From: Thermoleophilia bacterium
Lineage (GTDB): Bacteria; Actinomycetota; Thermoleophilia; Gaiellales; SKUG01
Assembly (NCBI GenBank): GCA_025964555.1
Contig: JAOPYQ010000019.1
Location: 38,309 to 102,308, forward strand
DNA: 64,000 nucleotides
Direction: 5' to 3'
Within the stretch, counting starts at the first letter, position 1; each line of letters opens with the position of its first letter. Below are positions 42,927 to 50,819 of this stretch, one piece after another. Under the pieces are notes generated by a model. That model saw nothing but the letters and a program-made list of their open reading frames with translations, searched no databases and had not been told where the DNA came from. Made by a program: the position numbers and the translations under genes.

Positions 42927-43585
42927 CCGACATGGAAGCTGCCACCGACCGCATGCCGATGCGGGTGCTCGTGTTCAGCGCATCGCACCGCGAAGCATCG
43001 CTCAACACCCGGCTCGCACGACTTGCGATCGAAGCGCTCGAGGCGACCGACGTCGAGGTCGACGCCGCGACGATGGCGGACTTCGACTGCGTGTCCTACG
43101 ACGGCGACCTCGAGGCGAGCGTCGGCATACCCGAGCCCGCGCAGGAATTCGCGCGCCGCATCGAGGGGAGCGATGGATTCATCATCTGCTCGCCCGAGTA
43201 CAACTCCTCGATGCCCGGCGTGCTCAAGAACGCGATCGACTGGACGTCGCGGCTCAAGCCGCAGCCGTTCGCCGCCGCGCACTGCCTGCTCATGTCGGCG
43301 TCACCGTCGATGGTGGGCGGCAATCGTTCGCTCTGGTCGCTGCGACAGCCGCTGGAGCACCTCGGCACGCGCGTGCACCCGGACATGTTCTCGCTCGCGC
43401 AGGCGCACACGGCGTTCGGCGACGACGGCCAGCTCGCGAACGAGCAGCTGGGCGGTCGACTGCGCGGACTCGTGACCGCATGGGTCGACGTCGTCGAAGC
43501 CACCAAGCACTACCCCTGCGCGAAGGCACGTTGGGTGGAGTTCCTGGGCGAGCATCCGGAACCGGTGCTCGACCGCGTGCAGTGA
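42923..43585 (+). CDS. NAD(P)H-dependent FMN reductase (flavodoxin-like fold)
   Basis: The product has 220 residues. The N-terminal VFSASHREASLNTRLA is the FMN phosphate loop, and SPEYNSSMPGVLKNAIDW is the family's flavin-binding signature. Such enzymes reduce quinones, azo compounds or FMN with NAD(P)H. The GTG start overlaps the mutY stop, so the two are co-translated; together they could limit oxidative damage, but this is inference. A strong terminator follows 60 bases after the stop. Confidence 0.92.
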   Translation: MTDMEAATDRMPMRVLVFSASHREASLNTRLARLAIEALEATDVEVDAATMADFDCVSYDGDLEASVGIPEPAQEFARRIEGSDGFIICSPEYNSSMPGVLKNAIDWTSRLKPQPFAAAHCLLMSASPSMVGGNRSLWSLRQPLEHLGTRVHPDMFSLAQAHTAFGDDGQLANEQLGGRLRGLVTAWVDVVEATKHYPCAKARWVEFLGEHPEPVLDRVQ

Positions 43586-43644
43586 GCGGTCAGCCGGGTG
43601 CAGCCCTCCGCCGCGACCGTCACGTGGCTCGGCCGCAGAATTGA

Positions 43645-43679
43645 AATCGGCCCGCTCCGGGACGAGGAGCGGGCCGATT
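43645..43679. terminator. Strong bidirectional hairpin terminator
   Basis: Perfect 14-base arms AATCGGCCCGCTCC and GGAGCGGGCCGATT enclose a 7-base loop. It follows the FMN reductase stop by 60 bases; on the other strand it lies beyond the ispF stop. Short A/T runs flank both sides. Confidence 0.75.
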
Positions 43680-43961
43680 AAATCCACCTGTGGTGGTGAG
43701 GTGCGGTCGTCGTTGCGGTGACGGAGCTCGGACGACCGTGCGCACGGTATGGGACGGATTCGGCGGTGACTGTCGGGACGGTGACGGTCGGGACGAAATG
43801 CCGAAGCTGCGAGGGAGGCTTCCGTGCCGGCCTCCCTGTGCCTTTACTATGCGGTGGGCGCCGGATCCCGGAATCCGTATGAAGTACCTAAGTTGGGTAC
43901 GTCGTCAGAACTGCCTGCAAATGAGCCTGTTCCGGGTCGGTCGCACGGACGTCGTCGAGCG
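43680..43961. other. Non-coding stretch between FMN reductase and ispF
   Basis: No gene is seen in this part of the 376-base gap. It contains a hairpin with 8-base arms AGGGAGGC (43812-43819) and GCCTCCCT (43830-43837), a possible ispF-side terminator, then TACTAT at 43845-43850 and a small A/T-rich patch near 43880-43900 with no clear reading frame. Confidence 0.5.
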
Positions 43962-44468
43962 TCACTCGCCGCGCAGCACCAGGCACGACGCGATCGCCGC
44001 CGCACCCTCGCGACGCCCCACGAAGCCGAGGTGGTCGGTCGTCGTGGCCCGGACCGTGACGCGGTCCACGTCGATGCCGATCACGGCAGCGAGGTTGGCG
44101 TTCATCGCCTCGCGATGCGGTGCGAGCTTCGGCGCCTGCATCGCCACGACGCAGTCGACGTTGACCACCTCGCACCCGCGCTCGTCGAGCATCGCGACGA
44201 CCTGCCGCAGCAGGTCCATCGAATCGGCGCCTTCCAGCGACGCGTCCTCGGACGGGAAGTAGGTGCCGATGTCCGCCATCCCGGCGCCGCCCAGCAGCGC
44301 ATCGGTGACGGCGTGCGCGACCAGGTCGGCGTCGCTGTGCCCCTCCAGCCCGTGCGTGTGCGGGATGTCGACGCCGGCGAGCACGAGGCGCCCACCTTCG
44401 ACGAAGCCGTGCACGTCGAGTCCCGTGCCCACGCGCAGGCGCATCAGGTCGCTCACGTCCGAGCTCAC
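43962..44468 (-). CDS. ispF: 2-C-methyl-D-erythritol 2,4-cyclodiphosphate synthase
   Basis: The product has 168 residues. GLDVHGF near residue 16 gives the metal-binding Asp and His; HSDADLVAHAVTDALLG and DIGTYFPSED are the other signatures. The enzyme makes the cyclic diphosphate of the MEP isoprenoid pathway and works as a trimer. The GTG start overlaps the ispD stop (GTGA), so the two MEP enzymes are co-translated. A shorter start from the ATG nine codons in is also possible. Confidence 0.95.
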   Translation of the reverse strand: MSSDVSDLMRLRVGTGLDVHGFVEGGRLVLAGVDIPHTHGLEGHSDADLVAHAVTDALLGGAGMADIGTYFPSEDASLEGADSMDLLRQVVAMLDERGCEVVNVDCVVAMQAPKLAPHREAMNANLAAVIGIDVDRVTVRATTTDHLGFVGRREGAAAIASCLVLRGE

Positions 44469-45343
44469 GCCTCGGCGTCCTCGGGAACGAGGGCGACGGC
44501 CTCTGCCTCGGCGCCCGCGAGGTCGTCCTCGTCGAGCGGGTCCATGTCCTCGGGCAGGTCGTGGTCGGGATCGGCGTCGCCTTCGAGCGCCGGATCGGGC
44601 GTCGCCGCGGCAGCCGCTTCGGGCGTGGCCGGCGCGAGGACGAGCTCGAGCGCCTCGAGGTCGTCGGGCGTCGTCACCTTGCGGGTTCGCTGGTCGCCGA
44701 CCACCATCACCGTGCGGCCGCCTTGCGCCTCGATGGCCGAGGCGTCGTCCGTGATCGCGGCGAGGGCGGCGTCGTCCAGGTCGCGCAGCGCCGCATGGAG
44801 CGCACTGGCGCGACAGGCCTGCGGGGTCTGCGCGGCACACAGCACGCTGCGATCGATCGTCTCGAGGATCGTTCCGTCGGAACCGACGCGCTTGATGGTG
44901 TCGGTCACCGGCAGTGCCGGCACCACCGCGTCCGCACCATCCGCCAGCGGCGAGAGCACGCGATCGACGAGCGATTCGGGCACGATCGGGCGTGCGGCGT
45001 CGTGCACGAGGACGGCGGTGGCGCGACGATCGGCGACTGCCTCGAGGCCGTTGCGCACGCTTGCGGCGCGGCTGGCGCCACCGATCTCGATGCTCGAGAC
45101 CTTGTCGCAGCCGATGTCGTCGACCAGCACCTCTGCCGGTCCGAGCCAGTCCTCCGGCACCACGAGCACGATCGAGTCGACCGCCTCGTGCGCCTCGAAG
45201 GCGCGCAGCGAGTGCACGAGCATCGCCTCGCCCGCCAGCCCGACGAACGCCTTGGGGCGCGCCGATCCGAGCCGTGCCCCCACGCCGGCGGCGAGCAGCA
45301 CGACGGCGACGTCGTCGATCAGGTCATCGGGATCAAAGCTCAC
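44465..45343 (-). CDS. ispD: 2-C-methyl-D-erythritol 4-phosphate cytidylyltransferase
   Basis: The product has 292 residues, longer than usual (about 230) owing to an acidic tail of some 60 residues after the catalytic domain. Motifs are VLLAAGVGARLGSARPKAF (CTP binding), ASRAASVRNGL, VHDAARP and TDDASAIEA. It activates MEP with CTP. The GTG at 45343 is used here; a TTG three codons upstream (45352) is also in frame. It starts 12 bases after the stop of the PIN-TRAM gene, in one operon with it and ispF. Confidence 0.94.
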   Translation of the reverse strand: MSFDPDDLIDDVAVVLLAAGVGARLGSARPKAFVGLAGEAMLVHSLRAFEAHEAVDSIVLVVPEDWLGPAEVLVDDIGCDKVSSIEIGGASRAASVRNGLEAVADRRATAVLVHDAARPIVPESLVDRVLSPLADGADAVVPALPVTDTIKRVGSDGTILETIDRSVLCAAQTPQACRASALHAALRDLDDAALAAITDDASAIEAQGGRTVMVVGDQRTRKVTTPDDLEALELVLAPATPEAAAAATPDPALEGDADPDHDLPEDMDPLDEDDLAGAEAEAVALVPEDAEA

Positions 45344-45355
45344 TGGAACCAACGG

Positions 45356-46396
45356 TCATCGGGCGACGGGCTTCCCCAGCCGCGAGAACACGAGCTTGCC
45401 GGTCGGGCTCTGGAGCATCGAGGAGACCTCCACCTCGACCGTGTCGCCGAGCGCATCGGCGCCCCCATCGACGATCACCATCGTGCCGTCGTCGAGGTAG
45501 CCGACACCCTGGCCTCGCTCCTTGCCTTCGCGGACGACCTTGAGCTCGAAGCGCTCGCCCGGCACGAACTCGGGCTTGAGTGCGTTGGCGAGCTCGTTGA
45601 CGTTGAGCACGCGCACGCCCTGCGCGTCGGCGACCTTCTGGAGCGCGACGTCGTTGGTGACGATGACCCACGTACGGTCGGATGCGAGGCGCACGAGCTT
45701 GGAGTCGACCTGCTCGATGCCGATCGGGTCCTCGTCGATCGTCGCCAGGCGCTTCGCCTTGCGCAGGCGCGTCACGACCTCGAGACCGCGGCGCCCACGC
45801 GCGCGGCGAACGTCATCACTCGAATCTGCGATGCGCTGGAGCTCCTCGAGCACGAAGACCGGGACGACGAGCTCGCCCTCGAGGAAGCCGGAGAGCGCGA
45901 CGTCGGCGACGCGGCCGTCGATGAGCGCGCTCGTGTCGAGCAGCTTGCCGCTCGCGCCGTCGCCGTCCACGCGAGCGCCGAACAGGCGCAGGATGTCGCG
46001 ATGCTTGGAGGCAGCGAGCTCGGCGGTGACGTAGGAGATGATGAGCGTCATCGGCAGCAGCAGGTACGGGCCGATGGGCTCGAGCTGCGAGACGGGCAGC
46101 GACAGCAGGGCGCTGACGGCCAGGCCGACGATGAGGCCGAGGGCGCCGACGACGAGCTCGGATCCGGAGCGATCGGCAGCGCGCTCGTTGAGCCCGAACA
46201 AGGATCGCTGCAGCAGCTTGCCGAGCAGGCCGCCCACGAACCAGCCCATGATCACGCCGAGCAGGATGAGGACCCCGAAATTGAGGGCGATCTCGGCGTA
46301 TCCGGGCAGGCGCTCGGTGAGCCCGGAGTTGTCTCCGAGCTGGAAGCCCGCGATCCCGAGGATCAGGGCGGCGACTATGCGGCTGACGAGAATCAC
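45356..46396 (-). CDS. PIN-TRAM membrane protein (YacL-like putative RNase)
   Basis: The product has 346 residues. Four transmembrane helices (about 4-20, 38-60, 80-100, 108-128) precede a PIN nuclease domain with LLDTSALIDGRVADVA, LEELQRIADS and VIVTNDVALQKVA, whose acidic residues form the metal site. A TRAM-type RNA-binding domain (about 280-346) ends the protein. Bacillus YacL has the same order and the same neighbours. The RNA target is unknown. TAGGGT at 46407-46412 lies 10 bases before the GTG start. Confidence 0.93.
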   Translation of the reverse strand: MILVSRIVAALILGIAGFQLGDNSGLTERLPGYAEIALNFGVLILLGVIMGWFVGGLLGKLLQRSLFGLNERAADRSGSELVVGALGLIVGLAVSALLSLPVSQLEPIGPYLLLPMTLIISYVTAELAASKHRDILRLFGARVDGDGASGKLLDTSALIDGRVADVALSGFLEGELVVPVFVLEELQRIADSSDDVRRARGRRGLEVVTRLRKAKRLATIDEDPIGIEQVDSKLVRLASDRTWVIVTNDVALQKVADAQGVRVLNVNELANALKPEFVPGERFELKVVREGKERGQGVGYLDDGTMVIVDGGADALGDTVEVEVSSMLQSPTGKLVFSRLGKPVAR

Positions 46397-46486
46397 GCTG
46401 GCCCCGACCCTACCCGAACGCCGCGGGCCTCACGCGTACGCGTGCGGGCAGGAGCGCGCCCGCACCCGACCGGCATCCGGAAACGA

Positions 46487-46519
46487 CGAAGGGCGGCACC
46501 GGGTGGGTGCCGCCCTTCG
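46487..46519 (-). terminator. Strong hairpin terminator after carD
   Basis: Perfect 14-base arms CGAAGGGCGGCACC and GGTGCCGCCCTTCG enclose a 5-base loop. On the minus strand it lies 22 bases after the carD stop and is followed by TCGTTTCC. It separates carD from the PIN-TRAM/isp operon. Confidence 0.8.
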
Positions 46520-46541
46520 AGCGAATCGTCTGTCGGGGAAC

Positions 46542-47093
46542 TCAGACTTCGACTTCCTCGAAGTCGTCGACCTCGACCTGGCCGTCGTCGCCGGACTCGG
46601 CGCGCTTCACCGCGATGCGGGCGAGCAGGTCGTCGAGGTACTCGTCGGCCTTCTCCTCGTCCATGTCCTTGGCGTACATGAGCTCGGAGGCGAGGATCTT
46701 CTTCGCCTTGCCGAACATCTGCTTCTCGCCCGTCGACAGGCCCTTGTCGCCGTCGCGGATCGAGAGGTTGCGGACAACCTCCGCGAGCTCGAAGATGTCG
46801 CCCGTCTTCATCTTGTCGCGGTTGTGCTTGAAGCGACGGTTCCAGTTCTTCGGCATGTTGGTGCCGCCGCCCTGGATGACGCCGAGCACTTCCTCGACCG
46901 TGTCCTCGCCGATGACCTTGCGCAGGCCGGCCTTGTCCACGTTGTCGGACGGGACCATCACGGTCATGTCGTTGTGGAGAATGCGGATCGTGAGGTACTC
47001 GCGGTCCTCGCCGAGCACGTTCTTGAGCTCCTTCTGCACGACCGTTCCTGCGCCGTGGTGCGGGTAGACAACCTTGTCGCCGAGCTCGAACAC
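46542..47093 (-). CDS. carD: CarD family transcriptional regulator
   Basis: The product has 183 residues. The N-terminal Tudor-like RNA-polymerase interaction domain reads FELGDKVVYPHHGAG; the C-terminal helical domain includes KNWNRRFKHNRDKM and GEKQMFGKAKKIL with the Trp that wedges into the promoter bubble. CarD stabilises open complexes, chiefly at rRNA promoters. An acidic tail (20 residues) follows. The start is the GTG at 47093: GGAGG lies 8 bases before it, while an ATG two codons upstream (47099) abuts that GGAGG and would be spaced too closely. A -10-like TAGAAT is at 47179-47184. Confidence 0.95.
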   Translation of the reverse strand: MFELGDKVVYPHHGAGTVVQKELKNVLGEDREYLTIRILHNDMTVMVPSDNVDKAGLRKVIGEDTVEEVLGVIQGGGTNMPKNWNRRFKHNRDKMKTGDIFELAEVVRNLSIRDGDKGLSTGEKQMFGKAKKILASELMYAKDMDEEKADEYLDDLLARIAVKRAESGDDGQVEVDDFEEVEV

Positions 47094-47652
47094 GAGCATT
47101 CCTCCTTCGGGTCCGACAAGGGGGGAGGGTCACGCGACGGGGGTGTCGCGGTTGTCGAACCGGGTTATTCGGATATGGATTCTAGCGGATCGGGCGCGGT
47201 TCTGACGCACCTCGGGCCGATAACCATCTGCCACTCTCTGGATTCCCCCGGGGTAGGTTCTGAAACTGGACCGACTAACTCGTCCGAACCGCTGCCGAAG
47301 TGCCGCTGACTGGTGACGCTTACACCCACCCTTCGGCTCGGAACCCGCATCGTGACGGGGGTTTCGCCCGGTGTGGCCGCGTGCGGGCACCGGCGTGGCC
47401 GTCGGTGACACGCCTCGGTCACACGTCCATCACGCGTCGCACCCGCGCGACGATCCGTGGACATGTGCCGTCGCCGGCATGCACGCGGCAGACGCCTCCA
47501 TCCCGCTCGCCTGTCCTGCGTTTTCGTCCGCGTGCACCGGGGAACATCAACTTGCTGGCGCTTCGAGGGAGATCCGCCGGCACTCTCCGTCGCGACGGCT
47601 GCCGCCACCTCGCGACGACCGTGACCCGAGACGTCCCGAGGCAGGTCCTTCC
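47094..47652. other. 559-base divergent intergenic region between carD and the DivIVA-like gene
   Basis: No convincing gene is seen. On the minus strand it carries the carD ribosome-binding site and TAGAAT (47179-47184). On the plus strand TAGGTT (47254-47259) could be a -10 box, but no good -35 is present. The rest is GC-rich with a frame open from 47371 that runs into the next gene; its codons lack the usual third-position pattern and the better start is at 47653. Confidence 0.5.
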
Positions 47653-48606
47653 ATGCGCGATCGCAGCAGCAGCACCACCACCGAGCACACGCACCCGGCC
47701 GAGAACGCACCGGGCACCCGCTTCGCCCGCGGCTTCCGCGGCTACCGACGCAACCTCGTCGACGATGCGATGACGCGCATGGAGCTCAAGGTCGCCGACC
47801 TCGAGCAGCAGGCCGTCGAGCTGCGAGAGGAGCTGCTCGATTCGCAGCACGTCGCGAGCGAGGCTCGCCACGACCTGACCCGTGCCCGCGCGGAGCTGCG
47901 CTACTGGAACGACCGCGCCTCCTATGTGGACAGCGAAGTTGCCCGCGCCCGCCAGCGCGCCACCGAGCTCGAGGCGTCCGCTCGCAGCCGCGCCGAGGCG
48001 ATCGAGGCCGACGCACAGGAGCGCTCGCTGCAGCTCGTCGACCGCGTCTGCTCCGAGGCGAACGCGATCATGCAGGCCGCGCGCGAGGAAGCGCGCGAGA
48101 TGTTCCTGCGCTTCGAGACAGACGTCGACATGTCCCAGCAGAAGCTCGACAAGCTCGAGCAGGTGCGCGTGGAAGTGTCCAGGACCATGCAGGGCGCGCT
48201 CAACCAGTTCGAGGAGGCCGTGCGCGAGCTCGACAAGGTCGCGCCGGTCAAGCGGATCGTCGAGGCGCTCGAGCCGCCGACGCGGCGCAGCGTGCCGACC
48301 TTCGGCAAGAAGAAGGCGCTCGAGGCGGCCCGCCGCTTCGACGAGGGCATCGAGCGCACCGCGAACGCCGCGCTCTCGACGCCGGTGCAGGATTCCAACG
48401 CGACCTCGCAGGGCGCTCCGACGATCCTGTCGGCGAGCGTGTCCGACGTGGTCGACGAGGCGGAGGCCGTCTCCGGTCCCGCGCCGCTGCTCATCGAGCT
48501 CAACGGCACTCCCACAGGTCACGCCCAGGCGGCGGACGAGCCGCTCGAGTCGCACCGCGTGCACGACGCGGACGACGAGTTCGCCTCGCTGCTCATGCAG
48601 CCCTGA
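47653..48606 (+). CDS. DivIVA-like coiled-coil protein
   Basis: The product has 317 residues. The N-terminal motif GFRGYRRNLVDDAM (27-40) resembles the DivIVA/GpsB membrane-binding and dimerising segment (GYxxxxVDxxL). A long, charged coiled coil covers about 40-220 (Glu/Ala/Arg-rich, AREEAREMFLRFETDVDMSQ late in it). The C-terminal part is disordered, with KRIVEALEPPTRR and an acidic end. Such proteins organise polar growth or septation, or act as late-stage scaffolds. It is the only coiled-coil cell-shape candidate in the window. Confidence 0.7.
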   Translation: MRDRSSSTTTEHTHPAENAPGTRFARGFRGYRRNLVDDAMTRMELKVADLEQQAVELREELLDSQHVASEARHDLTRARAELRYWNDRASYVDSEVARARQRATELEASARSRAEAIEADAQERSLQLVDRVCSEANAIMQAAREEAREMFLRFETDVDMSQQKLDKLEQVRVEVSRTMQGALNQFEEAVRELDKVAPVKRIVEALEPPTRRSVPTFGKKKALEAARRFDEGIERTANAALSTPVQDSNATSQGAPTILSASVSDVVDEAEAVSGPAPLLIELNGTPTGHAQAADEPLESHRVHDADDEFASLLMQP

Positions 48607-48687
48607 CCCACGATCCCGGTGTCGTGAACCGAACCGCGCCACGCGGCCAACACTCCCCTGCGGACACGATCCAGGGGAGGACGACGC

Positions 48688-49275
48688 ATGGAAGGTTCAG
48701 TGCCACGGGCACCGATGCGCAGGCCGAGCACGATGCGCGTGCCATGGGGACGCTCACTGCTCGTGCTCGTTGCCGCGTTCGCCGCGATCGTCCTGGTGTC
48801 GATCGTCGCGATGTCACCCGACGAGCCCGCGGCTCCGCGCACGTCGACCGTCGAGGACGGCGGCCTCGAATGGGGGCCGATCGTCGTCATTCCCGATGGC
48901 GACGTGGCGAACGTGCAGGCGACGGTCGAGCTCGACGATGCGCCCTTCCCCGCGGCCGATGGCGCCGATGATCGCTTCGTGATGTACCAGCTCGCGGGCG
49001 GTCGCTTCGACACGAACGAGCACGTCGACGATCGAGCCGCGGAGCGCGTGCTCGGCTTCAGGGATCGCGATCGGATCACGCTCGCGCCCGTCGGCGACGC
49101 ATCGAACGTGCGCGCGATCGCGCAGCCACGATCCGGTGAGTACACGCTGTCACTCGACGGCGAGGTGACGTACGAAGGCGTTCCGTCCGGCACGTGGGAC
49201 CTGCGCGCCTACGTCGTCGACCGCAGTGGATCGTGGGACGGGCCGGTGGCGGTGCGTCGCGTGACCGTGCGCTGA
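48688..49275 (+). CDS. Single-pass membrane protein with extracytoplasmic beta domain, unknown function
   Basis: The product has 195 residues. A basic N-terminus and one transmembrane helix at about 22-42 anchor it, with the remaining 150 residues outside. That part is acidic and beta-rich, with repeated Val/Asp strands and an ending like an Ig-type or fibronectin-type strand set (GEYTLSLDGEVTYEGVPSGT, WDLRAYVVD). GGGGAGG seven bases before the ATG fixes the start. I do not recognise the family. The disA stop is 14 bases away on the other strand. Confidence 0.75.
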   Translation: MEGSVPRAPMRRPSTMRVPWGRSLLVLVAAFAAIVLVSIVAMSPDEPAAPRTSTVEDGGLEWGPIVVIPDGDVANVQATVELDDAPFPAADGADDRFVMYQLAGGRFDTNEHVDDRAAERVLGFRDRDRITLAPVGDASNVRAIAQPRSGEYTLSLDGEVTYEGVPSGTWDLRAYVVDRSGSWDGPVAVRRVTVR

Positions 49276-49289
49276 TGCGGCGCGCCGAG

Positions 49290-50390
49290 CTACTGGCGCG
49301 ACTGGGACTGCTGCGGGAGCGAGAAGTACTCCTGCATGCGCCGCAGCGAGTCGTAGACCTCGCGTGAACGCACGGGCCCGAGGCCGCTGACGACCGACAG
49401 CTCGCGCGGCGATGCGGCGAGCACGTGGCTGATCGATCCGAAGTGCTGGACGAGGCGCTCGACGAGCACCTGCGAGAGGCCCGGGATGCGGCTCAGCACG
49501 CGGTAGCCACGTGGCTCGACGACGGTGTCGATCGGGTTGACGTCGCGTTCGTAGCCGAGCAGCACCTCGAGGTCCTCGAGGCGCAGCAGGCGCTCGCCGC
49601 TCAATCGACCGAGCCGGTCGAGCACCTTGCGATGCATCTCCGACGTGGTGTCGATCATGTAGTCGCGGACGACGGCCGAGCGGTCGGGCTTGATGCCCAC
49701 CGACAGCTCGCGCAGCTGCATCTCGGTCAGTCGTCCCTCGTCGCCGAGCTCGATCTGGTGGCGTTCGATCTCCGCGACCATGCGCTTGGCCATCTCGGCG
49801 CGCTGGATGACGACGAGCGCGTCCAGGAGCGTCGCCGAACCTGCGAGCTCGCGCGACAGCAGCCGGTGCGAGACCTGGTCCAGGCGCATGCGGTACGTCT
49901 CGAGCGTCGCCAGCGCCTGGTTCGCCTTGATGAGCAGCGAGCGGATCGGTTCGAGCTGGTAGCTCGTCTCCCCCATGTACAGGGTGACGACGTCGCGCGA
50001 GGCGCTGACGGTGACGACGAGCGCCTTGACCTGGCGGGCCGTGCGCTCGGCGCTGCGGTGGCGGGTGCCGGTCTCGGTCGAGGGAATGTCGGCGTCCGGC
50101 ACGAGCTGGACGTTCGCCCACTTGATGCGCTTGGCGGCACGGTCCAGGACGATCGCGCCGTCCATCTTCGCGAGCTCGTAGACGTGCTTGGGCGAGAACT
50201 CCATGTCGATGCGAATGCCGCCCGACAGCACCGGGTCGATGTCGTCCTTCTCCGCGAGGACGATGAGCGCGCCCGTGCGGCCACGGATGATGTCGTCGAT
50301 CGCGGCGCGGATCGGGGTCCCTGGCGCGATGTCCTTGAGCGCGCGCTGGAGCGCGGTGTCGCGGCGGGGATCGACTGGAGACGGGGACAT
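49290..50390 (-). CDS. disA: DNA integrity scanning diadenylate cyclase DisA
   Basis: The product has 366 residues. The DAC domain contains DGA at 77-79 and RHR at 110-112, the catalytic signature for making c-di-AMP from two ATP. A helical spine follows, and the C-terminus is a helix-hairpin-helix DNA-binding domain (IPGLSQVLVERLVQHFGS and VSGLGPVRSREVYDSL). DisA scans for DNA damage as an octamer and signals through c-di-AMP. The ATG at 50390 gives the family length; the frame is open upstream. In Bacillus radA precedes disA, but it is absent here. Confidence 0.96.
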   Translation of the reverse strand: MSPSPVDPRRDTALQRALKDIAPGTPIRAAIDDIIRGRTGALIVLAEKDDIDPVLSGGIRIDMEFSPKHVYELAKMDGAIVLDRAAKRIKWANVQLVPDADIPSTETGTRHRSAERTARQVKALVVTVSASRDVVTLYMGETSYQLEPIRSLLIKANQALATLETYRMRLDQVSHRLLSRELAGSATLLDALVVIQRAEMAKRMVAEIERHQIELGDEGRLTEMQLRELSVGIKPDRSAVVRDYMIDTTSEMHRKVLDRLGRLSGERLLRLEDLEVLLGYERDVNPIDTVVEPRGYRVLSRIPGLSQVLVERLVQHFGSISHVLAASPRELSVVSGLGPVRSREVYDSLRRMQEYFSLPQQSQSRQ

Positions 50391-50477
50391 CCCTTGGGCG
50401 GTACCCGAAGCGGACGGTCGCCCAAACGGGAAAATCGCGCTGCGTGGAACCGATACCTGCGGATTCGGCACAAGGGG

Positions 50478-50506
50478 TTGCGCGGCGCTCGAAGCCCCGC
50501 TACAGT
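50478..50506 (+). promoter_or_regulatory. Promoter of the leader-ORF/MFS unit
   Basis: TTGCGC (50478-50483) and TACAGT (50501-50506) are separated by exactly 17 bases. Transcription would begin near 50513, just ahead of a terminator-like hairpin. Confidence 0.55.
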
Positions 50507-50516
50507 GACTCCCATC

Positions 50517-50571
50517 GCGGCAAACGCCCTCGGGCCGGAGCCGCATTTTTTGCACCCCGAGCCATCTCGGG
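50517..50571 (+). promoter_or_regulatory. Attenuator-like leader with terminator and competing hairpins
   Basis: GCGGC (50517-50521) pairs with GCCGC (50540-50544), with GCCC/GGGC inside, and six T follow at 50546-50551: a classical intrinsic terminator. CTCGGG within it (50529-50534) can instead pair with CCCGAG (50556-50561), which would break the terminator. That CCCGAG can also pair with CTCGGG at 50566-50571 across a 4-base loop, next to the leader ORF's ribosome-binding site. The three structures are mutually exclusive, the layout of an attenuator. Confidence 0.6.
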
Positions 50572-50587
50572 AGCAGGGAACGACCAC

Positions 50588-50716
50588 ATGTCCATCGCCT
50601 TCACCGACACGAACTTCACCCTCGCGGCCCTTCCGGCCGGCGTGGTCGTCGTGTCCCCGAAGCGCGGGACGGTCGTCCTCGTCGGGTTCGCACCCGCCGC
50701 TCCGATCCGTCACTGA
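50588..50716 (+). CDS. 42-residue leader ORF upstream of an MFS exporter
   Basis: The frame is short but its codons have the strong G/C third-position bias of real genes here. AGGGA lies 8 bases before the ATG. The peptide is hydrophobic in the middle (AGVVVVSP, TVVLVGF) and ends GFAPAAPIRH, with a Pro/Ala stretch of a kind that can slow ribosomes. It is preceded by an attenuator-like leader and followed by a 9-base-pair hairpin (50724-50744), then the MFS gene. It may be a regulatory leader peptide or a small membrane protein. No homologue comes to mind. Confidence 0.6.
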   Translation: MSIAFTDTNFTLAALPAGVVVVSPKRGTVVLVGFAPAAPIRH

Positions 50717-50723
50717 CGCTCGC

Positions 50724-50744
50724 GACCGACGCGCAGCGTCGGTC
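50724..50744 (+). promoter_or_regulatory. Hairpin between leader ORF and MFS gene
   Basis: GACCGACGC (50724-50732) and GCGTCGGTC (50736-50744) form nine pairs with a 3-base loop, 7 bases after the leader-ORF stop and 75 bases before the MFS start. It could be the second switch of an attenuator controlled by translation of the leader ORF. Confidence 0.5.
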
Positions 50745-50819
50745 CCCACGGATCGCCCCTCCTCCGTCCGCTGACGATTCGCATCGTCGCACTCCCGCAG
50801 CTTCTCTCGAGGTATCACC

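Noticed and set aside
44561..46681. 706-codon open frame on the plus strand
   Set aside because: Antisense to ispD and the PIN-TRAM gene, both well supported.
50517..50571. c-di-AMP (ydaO-type) riboswitch next to disA
   Set aside because: The leader is only about 75 bases and lacks the known conserved core; an attenuator fits better.
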